DNA of 64,000 nt from an uncultured Anaerobutyricum sp. (GTDB lineage Bacteria; Bacillota; Clostridia; Lachnospirales; Lachnospiraceae): NCBI RefSeq assembly GCF_934307085.1, contig NZ_CAKRCF010000004.1, forward strand, positions 1 to 64,000. The letters are read 5' to 3'. The first letter of the stretch is position 1; each line of letters starts with the position of its first letter. Made by a program: the position numbers and the translations under genes. The notes below the pieces were generated by a model. It was given only the letters and a program-made list of their open reading frames with translations. It did not search any database and was not told the DNA's origin. Below, one piece after another: positions 53,770 to 62,564 of this stretch.

Positions 53770-53930
53770 CTACTAATTCCTTTCTTTTCCTTTACTGGCT
53801 CTTTCCCTGTTCATCTTATCTGATATTTCTGTCATTGTGATAGTTCTGCTTTTGTTTCATATTTTTATCATTCCACTATTTTTACTGAATATTTTTATCT
53901 AATATTTCTTCCTGATAGTCTATCTAATAC

Positions 53931-54647
53931 TTATTTATTTTTTAATCCTATAATCTCCTTCTCCGTGAGAGGACGATATTCTCCCTTTTCTAACATCTTA
54001 TCAAGAACAAGACTTCCCATAGAAATCCTCTTTAAATAAGTGACCTTTCTCCCAACTGCCTGTGCCATTCTCTTTACCTGATGAAAACGTCCTTCCTGCA
54101 CGGTAATGAATACTTCATTTTCTTTCTCCGTTAACTCTAACTTTGCCGGAAGCGTCTGCTTTACATCGCCAATATCTAATCCCTGTAAAAAAAGTTCCTT
54201 CTCTTTTTGTCCTACTGCACCGTCAAGAACAGCAAAATAAGTTTTATCTACATGTTTTTTCGGGGACAGCAGGTTGTGAGCTAACACTCCATCATTCGTA
54301 AGAAGCAAGAGTCCCTCTGTATCCTTATCCAGTCTTCCAACAGGGAAAAGTCCTTTCTTTCCTTCAGTAATCAAATCAAGAACCGTTGTGCACTCCGCAT
54401 CTTCAGTAGCACTTACGACTCCCGCTGGTTTATACAGCATTATATAGCGGTATTTCTTATATGAAATACCTTCTCCATCAAGACATATCTCATCCTGTAC
54501 TGAAACTTTGACTTCCGGCTTTTTCACAATTTCTCCATTAACAGACACACTTCCCTTTTTAATCTTCTGCTTTGCCTCACTCCTCGTAAGTTCTGCTGCC
54601 TGCGTCAAAAACTTATCGAGTCTCATCTTTTTTGAGGTTTCTGGCAT
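53931..54647 (-). CDS. RsuA-family pseudouridine synthase
   Basis: A 238-residue enzyme with an N-terminal S4 domain (MRLDKFLTQAAELTRSEAKQ) and a catalytic domain with GRLDKDTEGLLLLTNDG (catalytic Asp) and EGRFHQVKRMAQAVGRKV. RsuA itself modifies U516 of 16S rRNA; other members target 23S sites, so the exact target is open. ATG with AAAGGA. It stands alone, 161 bp after ygiQ in the opposite sense of travel and 165 bp from the rsmF-type gene. Confidence 0.9.
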   Translation of the reverse strand: MPETSKKMRLDKFLTQAAELTRSEAKQKIKKGSVSVNGEIVKKPEVKVSVQDEICLDGEGISYKKYRYIMLYKPAGVVSATEDAECTTVLDLITEGKKGLFPVGRLDKDTEGLLLLTNDGVLAHNLLSPKKHVDKTYFAVLDGAVGQKEKELFLQGLDIGDVKQTLPAKLELTEKENEVFITVQEGRFHQVKRMAQAVGRKVTYLKRISMGSLVLDKMLEKGEYRPLTEKEIIGLKNK

Positions 54648-54812
54648 CTTTTTTGTTCCTTTCTTATTACTCTTATTTTATCTTAACTATCCTCAATAGC
54701 CCTGATTCATTTCTGTTCTTCTTCTATTTTTTTATTTTTATGATATATCCCTGTTATATAGTATAACATTAAAATATACTATGGAATGTTTTCTTTTATA
54801 AAATTTCTGTAA

Positions 54813-56291
54813 TTATAATTTACGCCAGTTGGGATTATATTTATTCTTTAGTCTTCCTCTGGTGCACTTTCCCCATCCAAGAGGGAAATTCTCTACACAA
54901 AACAATGTCCATCCATCAAATTCTACATCATCAATATCCACTGTTTCTCCACGAAGATACTTTTCTACACGGATATCTTCTATCGGTAAGGAAATACTTC
55001 TCTTATATTGTTCCGGCTTAAGTGCCATCGCCAACGCCTGACTTGGCTCAAAACGCTTCTTTAAACAGTCTCCAAGATAAAGCCCGGAACGCACAACCCG
55101 AAGTCCTTTAAAATCTGGACAATCCTCTGGCAGTAAAAACACTCTTTCTTTTACAAAAAAGATTCTCTCTTTCCACTCCTCCCAGACTGAAATCTCCCTC
55201 ATAAATTCTTCCATTGCTTCCGGAACCTTACCCTTAGAAGCTGTCTGTGCTTTTCCAGTCCGCTTACACATCTTTCCTTTATGTGCATTCGCTTTATTGT
55301 CTGTCTCTTTACGTATTATCTCTTTATGCACAAATTTTGACACTGTTTCTTCTTTTATGCACTGTTTATCAACAGATTCCACCATGTCTGCCTTTTTAAA
55401 AAGAGCAGCAAAATGTCCCTCTCCCTTTACTTTATGTGGCAAAAAACGACGGCAGTTCTTCACATCTTCTTTGCCGCTTACCGTCCATTCTGACCTACCT
55501 TCTTCAATACCACCACAAAGTGGAAGTTCCTGCAAAGTAAATGCAGAATTCTGCTCTAAAAAATATTCCACCGTCTGCTCGTCTTCTTCCTTTGCAAAGG
55601 TACATGTAGAATATAAAAGATATCCCCCTGGCTTTACCATCTGTGCCGCACTGGTAAGAATCTCTCTTTGTAACTGTGCATAGCGTTCTACTTCCTCAAG
55701 TGACCAGCTCTTTACCATGGAGGGCTCTCTTCGAAACATCCCCTCACCGGAACAAGGTGCATCTACAAGTACTTTATCAAAATATCCTGCTAAACGTCCT
55801 GCTAACTTCTCCGGAGCTTCACAGGTGATAACCGCATTTGTCACCCCAGCCATCTCCATATTTTTAAGTAAGGGCTTACATCGTGAGGCGCTAATATCAT
55901 TCGATAATAAAAAGCCCTCTCCCTGAAGCTTGGCAGCAAGTGCTGTTGATTTGCCACCCGGTGCTGCACACAAATCAAGGACCTTATCCCCCGGCTCTAT
56001 TGGTAAAAAAGCAGCGGGTGCCATCGCACTTGGTTCTTGAATGTAATACACTCCTGCGTAATAATACGGGTGGGCAGATAACTTCTGCTTTCCTTCATAA
56101 TAGAATCCTGTCTCACACCATGAAACCTGTCCGTTTAAAAGGAACCGGCGGATAAAATCCGCCGGTTCCTCCTTTAACTGATTCACCCGAAGCGTCTGTC
56201 CATAACTATGATTAAAACTATCAAGATACTGCGGATACTCGTCCCCAAGCATCCCCTGCATCTTACTCTGATAATCTTCTGGTAAATTCAT
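54813..56291 (-). CDS. NOL1/NOP2/Sun-type rRNA m5C methyltransferase (RsmF-like)
   Basis: A 492-residue SAM-dependent enzyme. The N-terminal part has YIQEPSAMAPAAFLPIEPGD, the SAM site is LDLCAAPGGKSTALAAKL, the catalytic cysteines are in VDAPCSGEGMFRREP and STCTFAKEEDEQTV, and a C-terminal RsmF-type domain ends in WTLFCVENFPLGWGKCTRGR. About 65 residues of charged, low-complexity sequence (ADMVESVDKQ to KGKVPEAMEE) join the two domains. The ATG at 56291 is 5 nt after AGGAGG; the ATG five codons earlier contains that site and is unlikely. Confidence 0.9.
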   Translation of the reverse strand: MNLPEDYQSKMQGMLGDEYPQYLDSFNHSYGQTLRVNQLKEEPADFIRRFLLNGQVSWCETGFYYEGKQKLSAHPYYYAGVYYIQEPSAMAPAAFLPIEPGDKVLDLCAAPGGKSTALAAKLQGEGFLLSNDISASRCKPLLKNMEMAGVTNAVITCEAPEKLAGRLAGYFDKVLVDAPCSGEGMFRREPSMVKSWSLEEVERYAQLQREILTSAAQMVKPGGYLLYSTCTFAKEEDEQTVEYFLEQNSAFTLQELPLCGGIEEGRSEWTVSGKEDVKNCRRFLPHKVKGEGHFAALFKKADMVESVDKQCIKEETVSKFVHKEIIRKETDNKANAHKGKMCKRTGKAQTASKGKVPEAMEEFMREISVWEEWKERIFFVKERVFLLPEDCPDFKGLRVVRSGLYLGDCLKKRFEPSQALAMALKPEQYKRSISLPIEDIRVEKYLRGETVDIDDVEFDGWTLFCVENFPLGWGKCTRGRLKNKYNPNWRKL

Positions 56292-56435
56292 CAAATCCTC
56301 CTGCATCTATTGTATAGCTAATACATCTGTTATTATAATTATATTTCAAATTCAATAGACTCTGTCTTCTTTTTCTAACTTTTTAGCTTCTTTTTTTGTT
56401 AACTTCCTAAACCTTTAATATCTTTCTTCTGCCTT

Positions 56436-57236
56436 TTATAAACTCTGTGCACGATACCCTTCTGAAATAATATCAAGCTGTCTTGCAAAATGTTTAAGCT
56501 GCAACATGTCATCAAGCACATAGACTTTATAAAACTCATCCTGAATCTTCGTTACCTCTCTCTGGTTGGCAACCTTATATAAATTCTGAATATTATTCAA
56601 AATATCCTTAACTAAAGTCTCCTTCCTCCTGTGAGAGTTCTGTGCATCCATAATTTCATCTCTTACATCAGACATCTCATGGTCAACCTCAATAATCGCT
56701 TCTGAAGCATCAAGAAGCTTCTGCTGGATGTATTCCGGAATATTCTCCTTATACTTATACTGTAAAGAATGTTCTATCGTTGCCCAGAAATTCATCGCCA
56801 TCGTGCGAATCTGAATCTCTGCACTCAGTTCCTTCGGCCCATGAATCGTATTCACCGTATATAAAATAATCATATGATAACTGCGGTAACCACTCGTCTT
56901 CATATGGCTTACATAGTCCTTCTCACACTTTACCTTCATATCCGTTCGGTTCTTTATCAGATTCACTACGCGATCTATATCTTCTACAAACTGGCAGATA
57001 ATACGAATTCCCGCCAAATCTTCTATCTTCTTCTCAATATCATTCATCGATACATTCTTACGCTGCATCTTATCTAATATACTGACGATACTCTTTACAC
57101 GTCCATCTACGGACTCAATCGGTGAATATAATCCCTGATTCCGATGTTCTTCTATAATATGATGAAACTTTACAGTCAGTTCATCGACTGCAAGCTGGTA
57201 TGGGTCAAGCAGTTCTCTCCAAAGCTGTATCTCCAT
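56436..57236 (-). CDS. small alarmone synthetase (RelQ/SasB-like)
   Basis: A 266-residue single-domain (p)ppGpp synthetase. Synthetase motifs are GRVKSIVSILDKM (45-57), DLAGIRIICQFVEDIDRV (73-90), SGYRSYHMI (115-123) and EIQIRTMAMNFWATIEHSL (140-158). There is no HD hydrolase domain and no TGS/ACT part, so it only makes the alarmone. It is about 50 residues longer at the C-terminus than Bacillus SasB. Start ATG with GGGGGTG upstream. Monocistronic. Confidence 0.92.
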   Translation of the reverse strand: MEIQLWRELLDPYQLAVDELTVKFHHIIEEHRNQGLYSPIESVDGRVKSIVSILDKMQRKNVSMNDIEKKIEDLAGIRIICQFVEDIDRVVNLIKNRTDMKVKCEKDYVSHMKTSGYRSYHMIILYTVNTIHGPKELSAEIQIRTMAMNFWATIEHSLQYKYKENIPEYIQQKLLDASEAIIEVDHEMSDVRDEIMDAQNSHRRKETLVKDILNNIQNLYKVANQREVTKIQDEFYKVYVLDDMLQLKHFARQLDIISEGYRAQSL

Positions 57237-57382
57237 ATAATCACCCCCAAATTATTATACCATTTTTTTCCATTTTATGCAAGTAAAATGTGAGCAGCAC
57301 TATTCCTGTTTACCATTCACATAAATAATTCCATGCGACACTCTCGGATTGCTTTTTATTTGCTCTATACTTACTGTTTTCT

Positions 57383-57400
57383 AGAGCGTGTTTGAAATAT
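57383..57400 (+). repeat. AGAGCGTGTTTGAAATAT repeat copy
   Basis: Exact core AGAGCGTGTTTGAAATAT in the 243-bp gap between spoIVA and the alarmone synthetase gene. The same 16 bases from AGCG onward occur at 1875-1890. Confidence 0.65.
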
Positions 57401-57479
57401 GCATTTCTGTCTGAATAAGCTCCAAAGTCATAGATTCCATTTGAGTATAAATCCATGACTTTGAAAACCTTATACCATA

Positions 57480-58949
57480 TTATATAATAATACAAATCAA
57501 TCCGCCACTGCTTTCGTTTACGATTTTTTCCATGGCATTTTGCAATTTTTCCTGACTATCATCGTTTATTTTTGTAACTTTACCGGATATGCCATCATCA
57601 ACAAGCTGTTCTAATGTTTTACCAAAAATGTTGACATTCCAAATCTCATTTGTTTCTTCTCCCGCCTGTTCCTTTATGTAAGTGATAAGGTCTTCTGCTT
57701 GAAGCTGCGTGCCTACGATTGGTGCAACTTCCGTTGTAAGATTGGCACGAATCAAATGGATGGATGGTGCCTCGGCACGTATTTTCACTCCGTACTTATT
57801 GCCATGCTTTACAACTTCCGGCTCAGAAAGTGTGATTTCCGAAAGAACTGGCTTCATCACACCATAGCCCCGCTCTCTGGCATCTTTTAATGCCTTTGAT
57901 ACCTCCTCAAATTCCCTTTTCTTTGCAGAAAGTTCTTTCATTAAGTGGATGAGATGATACTCACTCTTAATCGGCAATCCCGTAATATCTGATAAAATAT
58001 CATAATAATAGGAATCCCGTATCTGAATCTTGACATCGACCTTTCCCGTATCCATATGAATTTTTTCTATTTTCCCAGATTCTATGTAATCGTTTGAAGG
58101 AAATACTTTCTGATACAAATCCTTCATTTTGCTTTTTTCTGCCATAAATTCTTTCACAAGGTCAAGTATCGACTTTTTCATCCAGTGGTCATCCCGCAAA
58201 GTCTCCACCCATTTTGGCAGATAGAATCCTACAGAAGACAAAGGAAATTCCAGAAGTACATTTTTTAAAATCTCTAAAATATCTTCCTGGCGGAGCTGGT
58301 CGCAGTTTACAGCCATCACACTTGTATTATATTCTTTGGACAGTTTTTCTGTTAACGCCTGTGTTGTCTTTGAATACGGACGCTCGCTGTTAACAAGCAC
58401 TAAAAATGGCTTTCCGATTTCATTTAATTCTGCAACGGTTTTCTTTTCTGCTTCTACATAAGAATCTCTCGGAATCTCTCCAAAAGACCCGTCTGTCGTC
58501 ACTAAAATCCCAATGGTAGAATGATCTCTAATTACCTTTCTTGTTCCAAATTCTGCTGCCTTTGTAAATGGCACTTCGTAATCAAACCACGGTGTTTTTA
58601 CGAGTCGTTCCTGTCCGTTTTCAAGATTACCGCCAGCACCCGGAATCATAAATCCTACACAGTCAATCAGGCGAATTTTTATTTTCATATCTTCCATTGG
58701 AAGTTCTGCTGCTTCTTTTGGAATAAACTTCGGCTCAGTTGTCATAACAATTTTCCCAGTTCCACTTTGCGGAAGTTCATCCATCGTTCTCTTTCGTTCA
58801 TTTTCGTCCTTTATTTCAGGAAGTACAAGAAGTTCCATAAAACGCTTAATAAATGTTGATTTGCCACTTCGGACAGGTCCAACTACACCGAGATAAATCT
58901 CTCCACCAGTTCTGGCAGAAATATCCTGATATATATTTTGTTTTTCCAT
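57480..58949 (-). CDS. spoIVA: stage IV sporulation protein A (SpoIVA)
   Basis: A 489-residue ATPase that polymerises on the forespore surface as the base layer of the spore coat. Walker A is GPVRSGKST (24-32), the next motifs are LIDCVGFMIPGA and VLVNSERPYSKTT, and the C-terminal end GLICIII matches the SpoVM-binding tail of the family. RBS GGGAGG lies 5 nt before the ATG. A mother-cell type (sigma-E) promoter is visible upstream. Confidence 0.97.
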   Translation of the reverse strand: MEKQNIYQDISARTGGEIYLGVVGPVRSGKSTFIKRFMELLVLPEIKDENERKRTMDELPQSGTGKIVMTTEPKFIPKEAAELPMEDMKIKIRLIDCVGFMIPGAGGNLENGQERLVKTPWFDYEVPFTKAAEFGTRKVIRDHSTIGILVTTDGSFGEIPRDSYVEAEKKTVAELNEIGKPFLVLVNSERPYSKTTQALTEKLSKEYNTSVMAVNCDQLRQEDILEILKNVLLEFPLSSVGFYLPKWVETLRDDHWMKKSILDLVKEFMAEKSKMKDLYQKVFPSNDYIESGKIEKIHMDTGKVDVKIQIRDSYYYDILSDITGLPIKSEYHLIHLMKELSAKKREFEEVSKALKDARERGYGVMKPVLSEITLSEPEVVKHGNKYGVKIRAEAPSIHLIRANLTTEVAPIVGTQLQAEDLITYIKEQAGEETNEIWNVNIFGKTLEQLVDDGISGKVTKINDDSQEKLQNAMEKIVNESSGGLICIII

Positions 58950-58974
58950 GAAAATCCCTCCCCAATACTAATTC

Positions 58975-59003
58975 AGTATATGCAGGGAAGGGAAAAAATA
59001 GAC
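58975..59003 (-). promoter_or_regulatory. sigma-E type promoter of spoIVA
   Basis: Minus strand: GTCTATT (58997-59003), 14-bp spacer, CATATACT (58975-58982). This fits the sigma-E pattern (-35 like GTCATATT, 14 bp, -10 CATACAAT) and the gene is sigma-E dependent in Bacillus. The predicted start site is about 19 bp before the ATG. Confidence 0.6.
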
Positions 59004-59010
59004 TATTTTT

Positions 59011-59063
59011 CCAGAGCATTTTTTCAAATACACTCCAGTTTATTCTTTTCAAACACACTCTGG
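59011..59063 (-). repeat. double copy of the AGAGYGTGTTTGAAA repeat
   Basis: On the minus strand two diverged copies stand in tandem: GAGTGTGTTTGAAAAG and GAGTGTATTTGAAAAA. The ends CCAGAG (59011-59016) and CTCTGG (59058-59063) pair. It lies between spoIVA and the aminopeptidase gene, directly upstream of the sigma-E promoter. Confidence 0.65.
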
Positions 59064-59076
59064 ACTTACTATAAAC

Positions 59077-60351
59077 TTACTCTCCAAAAAATGCCGTTAC
59101 TAGCTGGCATAAACTCACATAATCCGCCATGGCCATTGTCTCTCTTGCTGAATGCATCGCAAGCATCGGGATTCCTAAATCACAGCCTGCTATTGGTAAA
59201 TGAGATCCAATCATAGGACCTAATGTTGTACCTCCGCGAATCGTATTCCTGTCATTAATTTCCTGTAATAATATATTACATTTTTCAGACAATCCTTTTA
59301 AAATCGCATACATCCGACAGTCTGAAGCATACTTCTGTGTACCACTTACTTTTACCGTCACACCCTGTCCCATATACGCTCTCGTTGTCGTATCACAGCG
59401 GTCTGTATAATTTGGATGTGCTGCATGCGCACCATCTACAGAAAGATAATAGCTCTGTGCCAGTGAAATCTCTATCTGCTCTTTTGAGCATCCCATTCCC
59501 GAAAGAATACGACATAATATACTTTCGAGCAAAGTAGAATCAGCCCCGGACTTTGTGAAACTTCCTACCTCCTCATGGTTAAATAAACCGATAAGATTAA
59601 TTCCACTTTCTCTATCTCCATCCGTAAGAGATTCTAACAATGCACTGACTGAAGCTACGTTATCAATTCGGGGACTACATAAAATCTCCTCTCTGATTCC
59701 GCAAAGCTGTGGCTGGTCATAATTATACAGATTAAGATCATAACTTAAAATCTCACTCTCATCCACAGAAAGTTCTTCCGCAAGAAAATGTAGAAATGTA
59801 TCTTCTGTCCAATGCCCATTTGCCAGACCTAAAAGCGGCATCAACTCTTTTTGGCGATCAATCTTCCAGCCACTATTCGCTTCCCGCTGCATATGAATCG
59901 CAAGTCCCGGAATCAATGCAATCGGTCTTTTACTGTCATATTGTACCTCTTCTGGCTTAAAAACTTCTTCCCCCTTTAGCACAACAGTTCCTGCCATTCC
60001 AAGTGGACGGTCAAACCATGTATGATCCATCATCCCCCCATATACTTCCACATTAAGCATCGCACAACCCATACTCTTAAAGTCCGGCTTCCCTTTCACC
60101 TTAAAACACGGCTGATCCACATGAGCAAATGCCATGCGAAGAGACTGAATATTCGCCCTTACATTTCCCGTGGTAAATGCAAATAATACATCCGGAAATG
60201 GAGCGATAAAATACTTCCCGTTCTCTTTTGGAGAAATCATTGTATCATAATACAGTTCTTCAAATCTCTGTTCTTTTAAATATTTTTTAGCAAAAGAAAC
60301 AACACCGACTGGCGAAGTTCCTTGGCTTAAACATTCTGTTAAAATGTTCAT
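59077..60351 (-). CDS. M18 family aminopeptidase
   Basis: A 424-residue cytosolic zinc aminopeptidase. Metal-site and family motifs are FAHVDQPCFKVKGKPD (His-x-Asp), RIDNVASVSALLESL, LFNHEEVGSFTKSGADS and a final GIPMLAMHSARETMAMADY with the last His. Members remove N-terminal residues, often acidic or neutral, from peptides. RBS GGAG. In some annotations such genes are called apeB. Confidence 0.93.
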   Translation of the reverse strand: MNILTECLSQGTSPVGVVSFAKKYLKEQRFEELYYDTMISPKENGKYFIAPFPDVLFAFTTGNVRANIQSLRMAFAHVDQPCFKVKGKPDFKSMGCAMLNVEVYGGMMDHTWFDRPLGMAGTVVLKGEEVFKPEEVQYDSKRPIALIPGLAIHMQREANSGWKIDRQKELMPLLGLANGHWTEDTFLHFLAEELSVDESEILSYDLNLYNYDQPQLCGIREEILCSPRIDNVASVSALLESLTDGDRESGINLIGLFNHEEVGSFTKSGADSTLLESILCRILSGMGCSKEQIEISLAQSYYLSVDGAHAAHPNYTDRCDTTTRAYMGQGVTVKVSGTQKYASDCRMYAILKGLSEKCNILLQEINDRNTIRGGTTLGPMIGSHLPIAGCDLGIPMLAMHSARETMAMADYVSLCQLVTAFFGE

Positions 60352-60426
60352 TTTTATCTCCTTTTCAAAAAAAATAATTCATGTTATCATTTATTACAAT
60401 ACATTAAAAATAATTTTCAGTTTAAA

Positions 60427-60521
60427 TATATATTCTCGAAATCTTTCTGTGCCTGATTTATAAGAAATCAGTTATAAAAATAAATGCAGAAAGACTCCGA
60501 GAGTACATAAATATAGGGAGG
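60427..60521. repeat. dispersed hairpin repeat, copy B
   Basis: 19-nt arms with three mismatches (60431-60449, 60487-60505) enclose a second 7-bp hairpin CTGATTT/AAATCAG, followed by CATAAATATAGGGAGG. It shares TATTCTCGAAATCT, CGAGAGTACATA and GGGAGG with copy A at 35038-35110. Here the GGGAGG serves as the ribosome site of the next gene, so the element forms its 5' leader. Confidence 0.65.
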
Positions 60522-60529
60522 AGTTTTTT

Positions 60530-61012
60530 ATGTTATCTATACAAATTTCCGATAGTAAAGACTTTATGTTTCATCTTTTATCAAAAGACACTTTTGACCA
60601 TTTTTATTTTGTCGAAGCTTCCATCAAGATGGGGGTAAGTTACCAAATTCAGGGACGAATCAACGAAGGCTTCTACGATACTAATGTAGAACAGACCTTA
60701 AACCGTGAATTTTGCTACTGGAAAGAAATCCGTGGCCGTATCTTTGATATTATCAAAGGAAAACGGCTCCCTCTCTCCTGCAAAATTGTTTTTGGGCTTC
60801 CAAAACAATCGGTTTCTTACCTTATCGCACATAGCAACAGTTCCTTTCGTGAAGAAGACATCGAAGGACTTTATGTGAATGTCCTCTACGACCCGAAAAA
60901 TCTTCTTATCACTACTGGCGTATCCTATCGGAACTTCTCCCTTGATAAATCTCTTGAATATGCTTTTGATGAATATTTGGCGAAGTTTTTGAAGGAAAGA
61001 GCAGGAATCTAA
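60530..61012 (+). CDS. conserved uncharacterised protein (DUF5721-like)
   Basis: A 160-residue soluble protein with no signal peptide or membrane segment. It resembles the Lachnospiraceae-typical DUF5721 family from memory, but I cannot confirm that without a search. Visible patterns are FHLLSKDTFDHFYFVEASIK near the start, REFCYWKEIRGRIFDIIKGKRLP at mid-protein and ISYRNFSLDK-like VSYRNFSLDKSLEYAFDEYL at the end. The function is unknown. It is a lone plus-strand gene whose leader carries hairpin repeat copy B. Confidence 0.8.
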   Translation: MLSIQISDSKDFMFHLLSKDTFDHFYFVEASIKMGVSYQIQGRINEGFYDTNVEQTLNREFCYWKEIRGRIFDIIKGKRLPLSCKIVFGLPKQSVSYLIAHSNSSFREEDIEGLYVNVLYDPKNLLITTGVSYRNFSLDKSLEYAFDEYLAKFLKERAGI

Positions 61013-61016
61013 ATAT

Positions 61017-61077
61017 TCCGTTGTGGGTAGTTATGCTGATGTTATGAAAAATTAAAAACACAACTTCGCACAACGGA
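61017..61077. terminator. hairpin between convergent genes
   Basis: 9-bp perfect arms TCCGTTGTG/CACAACGGA (61017-61025, 61069-61077) with a 43-nt loop, between the DUF5721-like gene and the ctpA-type gene that face each other. The tail is only moderately T-rich, so strength is doubtful. Confidence 0.4.
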
Positions 61078-61091
61078 TTTACAAACCCCTT

Positions 61092-62399
61092 TTACTTTTT
61101 CAAAATCTCCATTGCCTTCTTCAACTGTATATCTGCCTTCTCATCTGTCTGTGCTTTTTTCCACTGTTCATCGCTTATCTTTACTTCTATATCTGGCTCA
61201 ATTCCTTTTTTATGAATATTGGTTCCATTCGGTGTGTAATAGCTGGCAATTGTAAACTTCACAGCGGAGCCATCCGGCAATGGCATAATACTTTGTACAA
61301 TACCCTTTCCGTAAGTTTTTGTTCCTACTACTGTTGCCTTACCATAATCTTTGAGACATCCAGTCATGATTTCAGAAGCACTCGCGGTATTACCATTGAC
61401 TAAAAGAACTATTGGAACATCCACTGTCTTCTTTGAATCACTCTTAAATTCCTCTTTGTTTCCTTCTTTGTCTTTCGTATAAACAAGCAGTTTATCCTTC
61501 TCCACTAAGCGAGATAACATATCTGTGCAAGCATTTAAAAGCCCCCCTCCATTATCTCTTAAATCAATAATTAGGCTTGTCATTCCCTGCTTTTCTAAAT
61601 CGGTAACTGCATCATCAAACTGCTCTCCTGTATTTTCAAGGAACTGACTAACTGCGATATATCCTGTTTTATTATTTTTCATTTTATAAGAAACGGTATC
61701 TAACTGTACGGATGACTTCTTTACCGTATAGTCTTTTGACTTTTTATCTCTGTAAATAGTTAATACAACTGTTTTGTTCTCTTTATTTTTAATTTCTGAA
61801 ACAACGTCCTGTAACTCCATATCTACAGTGCTTTTTTTGTTAACCGCAGTAATTAAATCTCCTGTTTTCAGACCTGCTTTATATGCCGGCTGATCTTTAA
61901 ATACAGAAACTATCTCCGCATAACCAGTATCTGTATCTTTTGCCACAGAAATACCAATTCCTTCGTACTCTCCAGAATCTTCTTCCGTCAACTGCTTATA
62001 TTCTTTCTTGGTATAGTACTCTGCATATGGATCATCTAGTCCCTTAGCAAATCCTTTATATATATTTTGCTCTACATTATCACTGTCTATCTTGTTTAGA
62101 TAATATTTGCCTGTATATGCTTCTAAAAAGCTCAATTTTTGCAAAATCTTACTGTTATTCAGTCCCGTTCCAAAACCAGTAGATGGTACGGCACTAATCC
62201 TTCCTGCATAAAAACTCATGCCTATAACAATGAAAATAACAAAAACTCTTACTGCATACTTAAGACAGCCACCTTTTTTTCCTCGCTTACTTTTCTTTTT
62301 TCCTCCATCTGGTTGCTCTTTTTTCTCTTCCATTTCTGGATTGTTGGCTGCCGGATAACTTTCCAGCTCGATATTCATTTCTTTTTCTTTTAAATCCAT
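61092..62399 (-). CDS. S41 family C-terminal processing protease
   Basis: A 435-residue membrane-anchored serine protease. A charged cytoplasmic start with a Lys-rich patch (KKKSKRGKKGG) precedes one membrane segment (47-66); then come an extracytoplasmic domain, a PDZ domain (YAEIVSVFKDQPAYKAGLKTG) and the protease core with Ser in NTASASEIMTG and Lys in GTKTYGKGIVQ. It resembles CtpA/CtpB, the latter a sporulation protease in Bacillus. The ATG at 62399 with AAAGG 8 nt upstream gives a sensible N-terminus; the frame continues to 62543. Confidence 0.9.
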   Translation of the reverse strand: MDLKEKEMNIELESYPAANNPEMEEKKEQPDGGKKKSKRGKKGGCLKYAVRVFVIFIVIGMSFYAGRISAVPSTGFGTGLNNSKILQKLSFLEAYTGKYYLNKIDSDNVEQNIYKGFAKGLDDPYAEYYTKKEYKQLTEEDSGEYEGIGISVAKDTDTGYAEIVSVFKDQPAYKAGLKTGDLITAVNKKSTVDMELQDVVSEIKNKENKTVVLTIYRDKKSKDYTVKKSSVQLDTVSYKMKNNKTGYIAVSQFLENTGEQFDDAVTDLEKQGMTSLIIDLRDNGGGLLNACTDMLSRLVEKDKLLVYTKDKEGNKEEFKSDSKKTVDVPIVLLVNGNTASASEIMTGCLKDYGKATVVGTKTYGKGIVQSIMPLPDGSAVKFTIASYYTPNGTNIHKKGIEPDIEVKISDEQWKKAQTDEKADIQLKKAMEILKK

Positions 62400-62509
62400 T
62401 CTGTCTGCCTTTCTTTTGTCCAAATAATATCTGCTACTCTTAAAACTTTTTCTATACACTACTATTATCTTCAAAATCCATTCATGCGTAATTTCACAGT
62501 ATGCTTTTT

Positions 62510-62559
62510 TAAGAAATAAAAAGCCTTCTGGCGGTTTTAGCATCTCCGGCAGAAGGCTT
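62510..62559 (-). terminator. intrinsic terminator of the CdaR-like gene
   Basis: 10-bp perfect stem AAGCCTTCTG/CAGAAGGCTT (62521-62530, 62550-62559), followed on the minus strand by TTTTTATTTCTT (62510-62520). It lies 6 bp after the stop of the regulator gene. Confidence 0.85.
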
Positions 62560-62564
62560 TGTTA

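Noticed and set aside
57310..57495. 61-residue minus-strand frame between the alarmone synthetase gene and spoIVA
   Set aside because: It overlaps the spoIVA end, and part of it is coded by the dispersed repeat. No ribosome site or motif.
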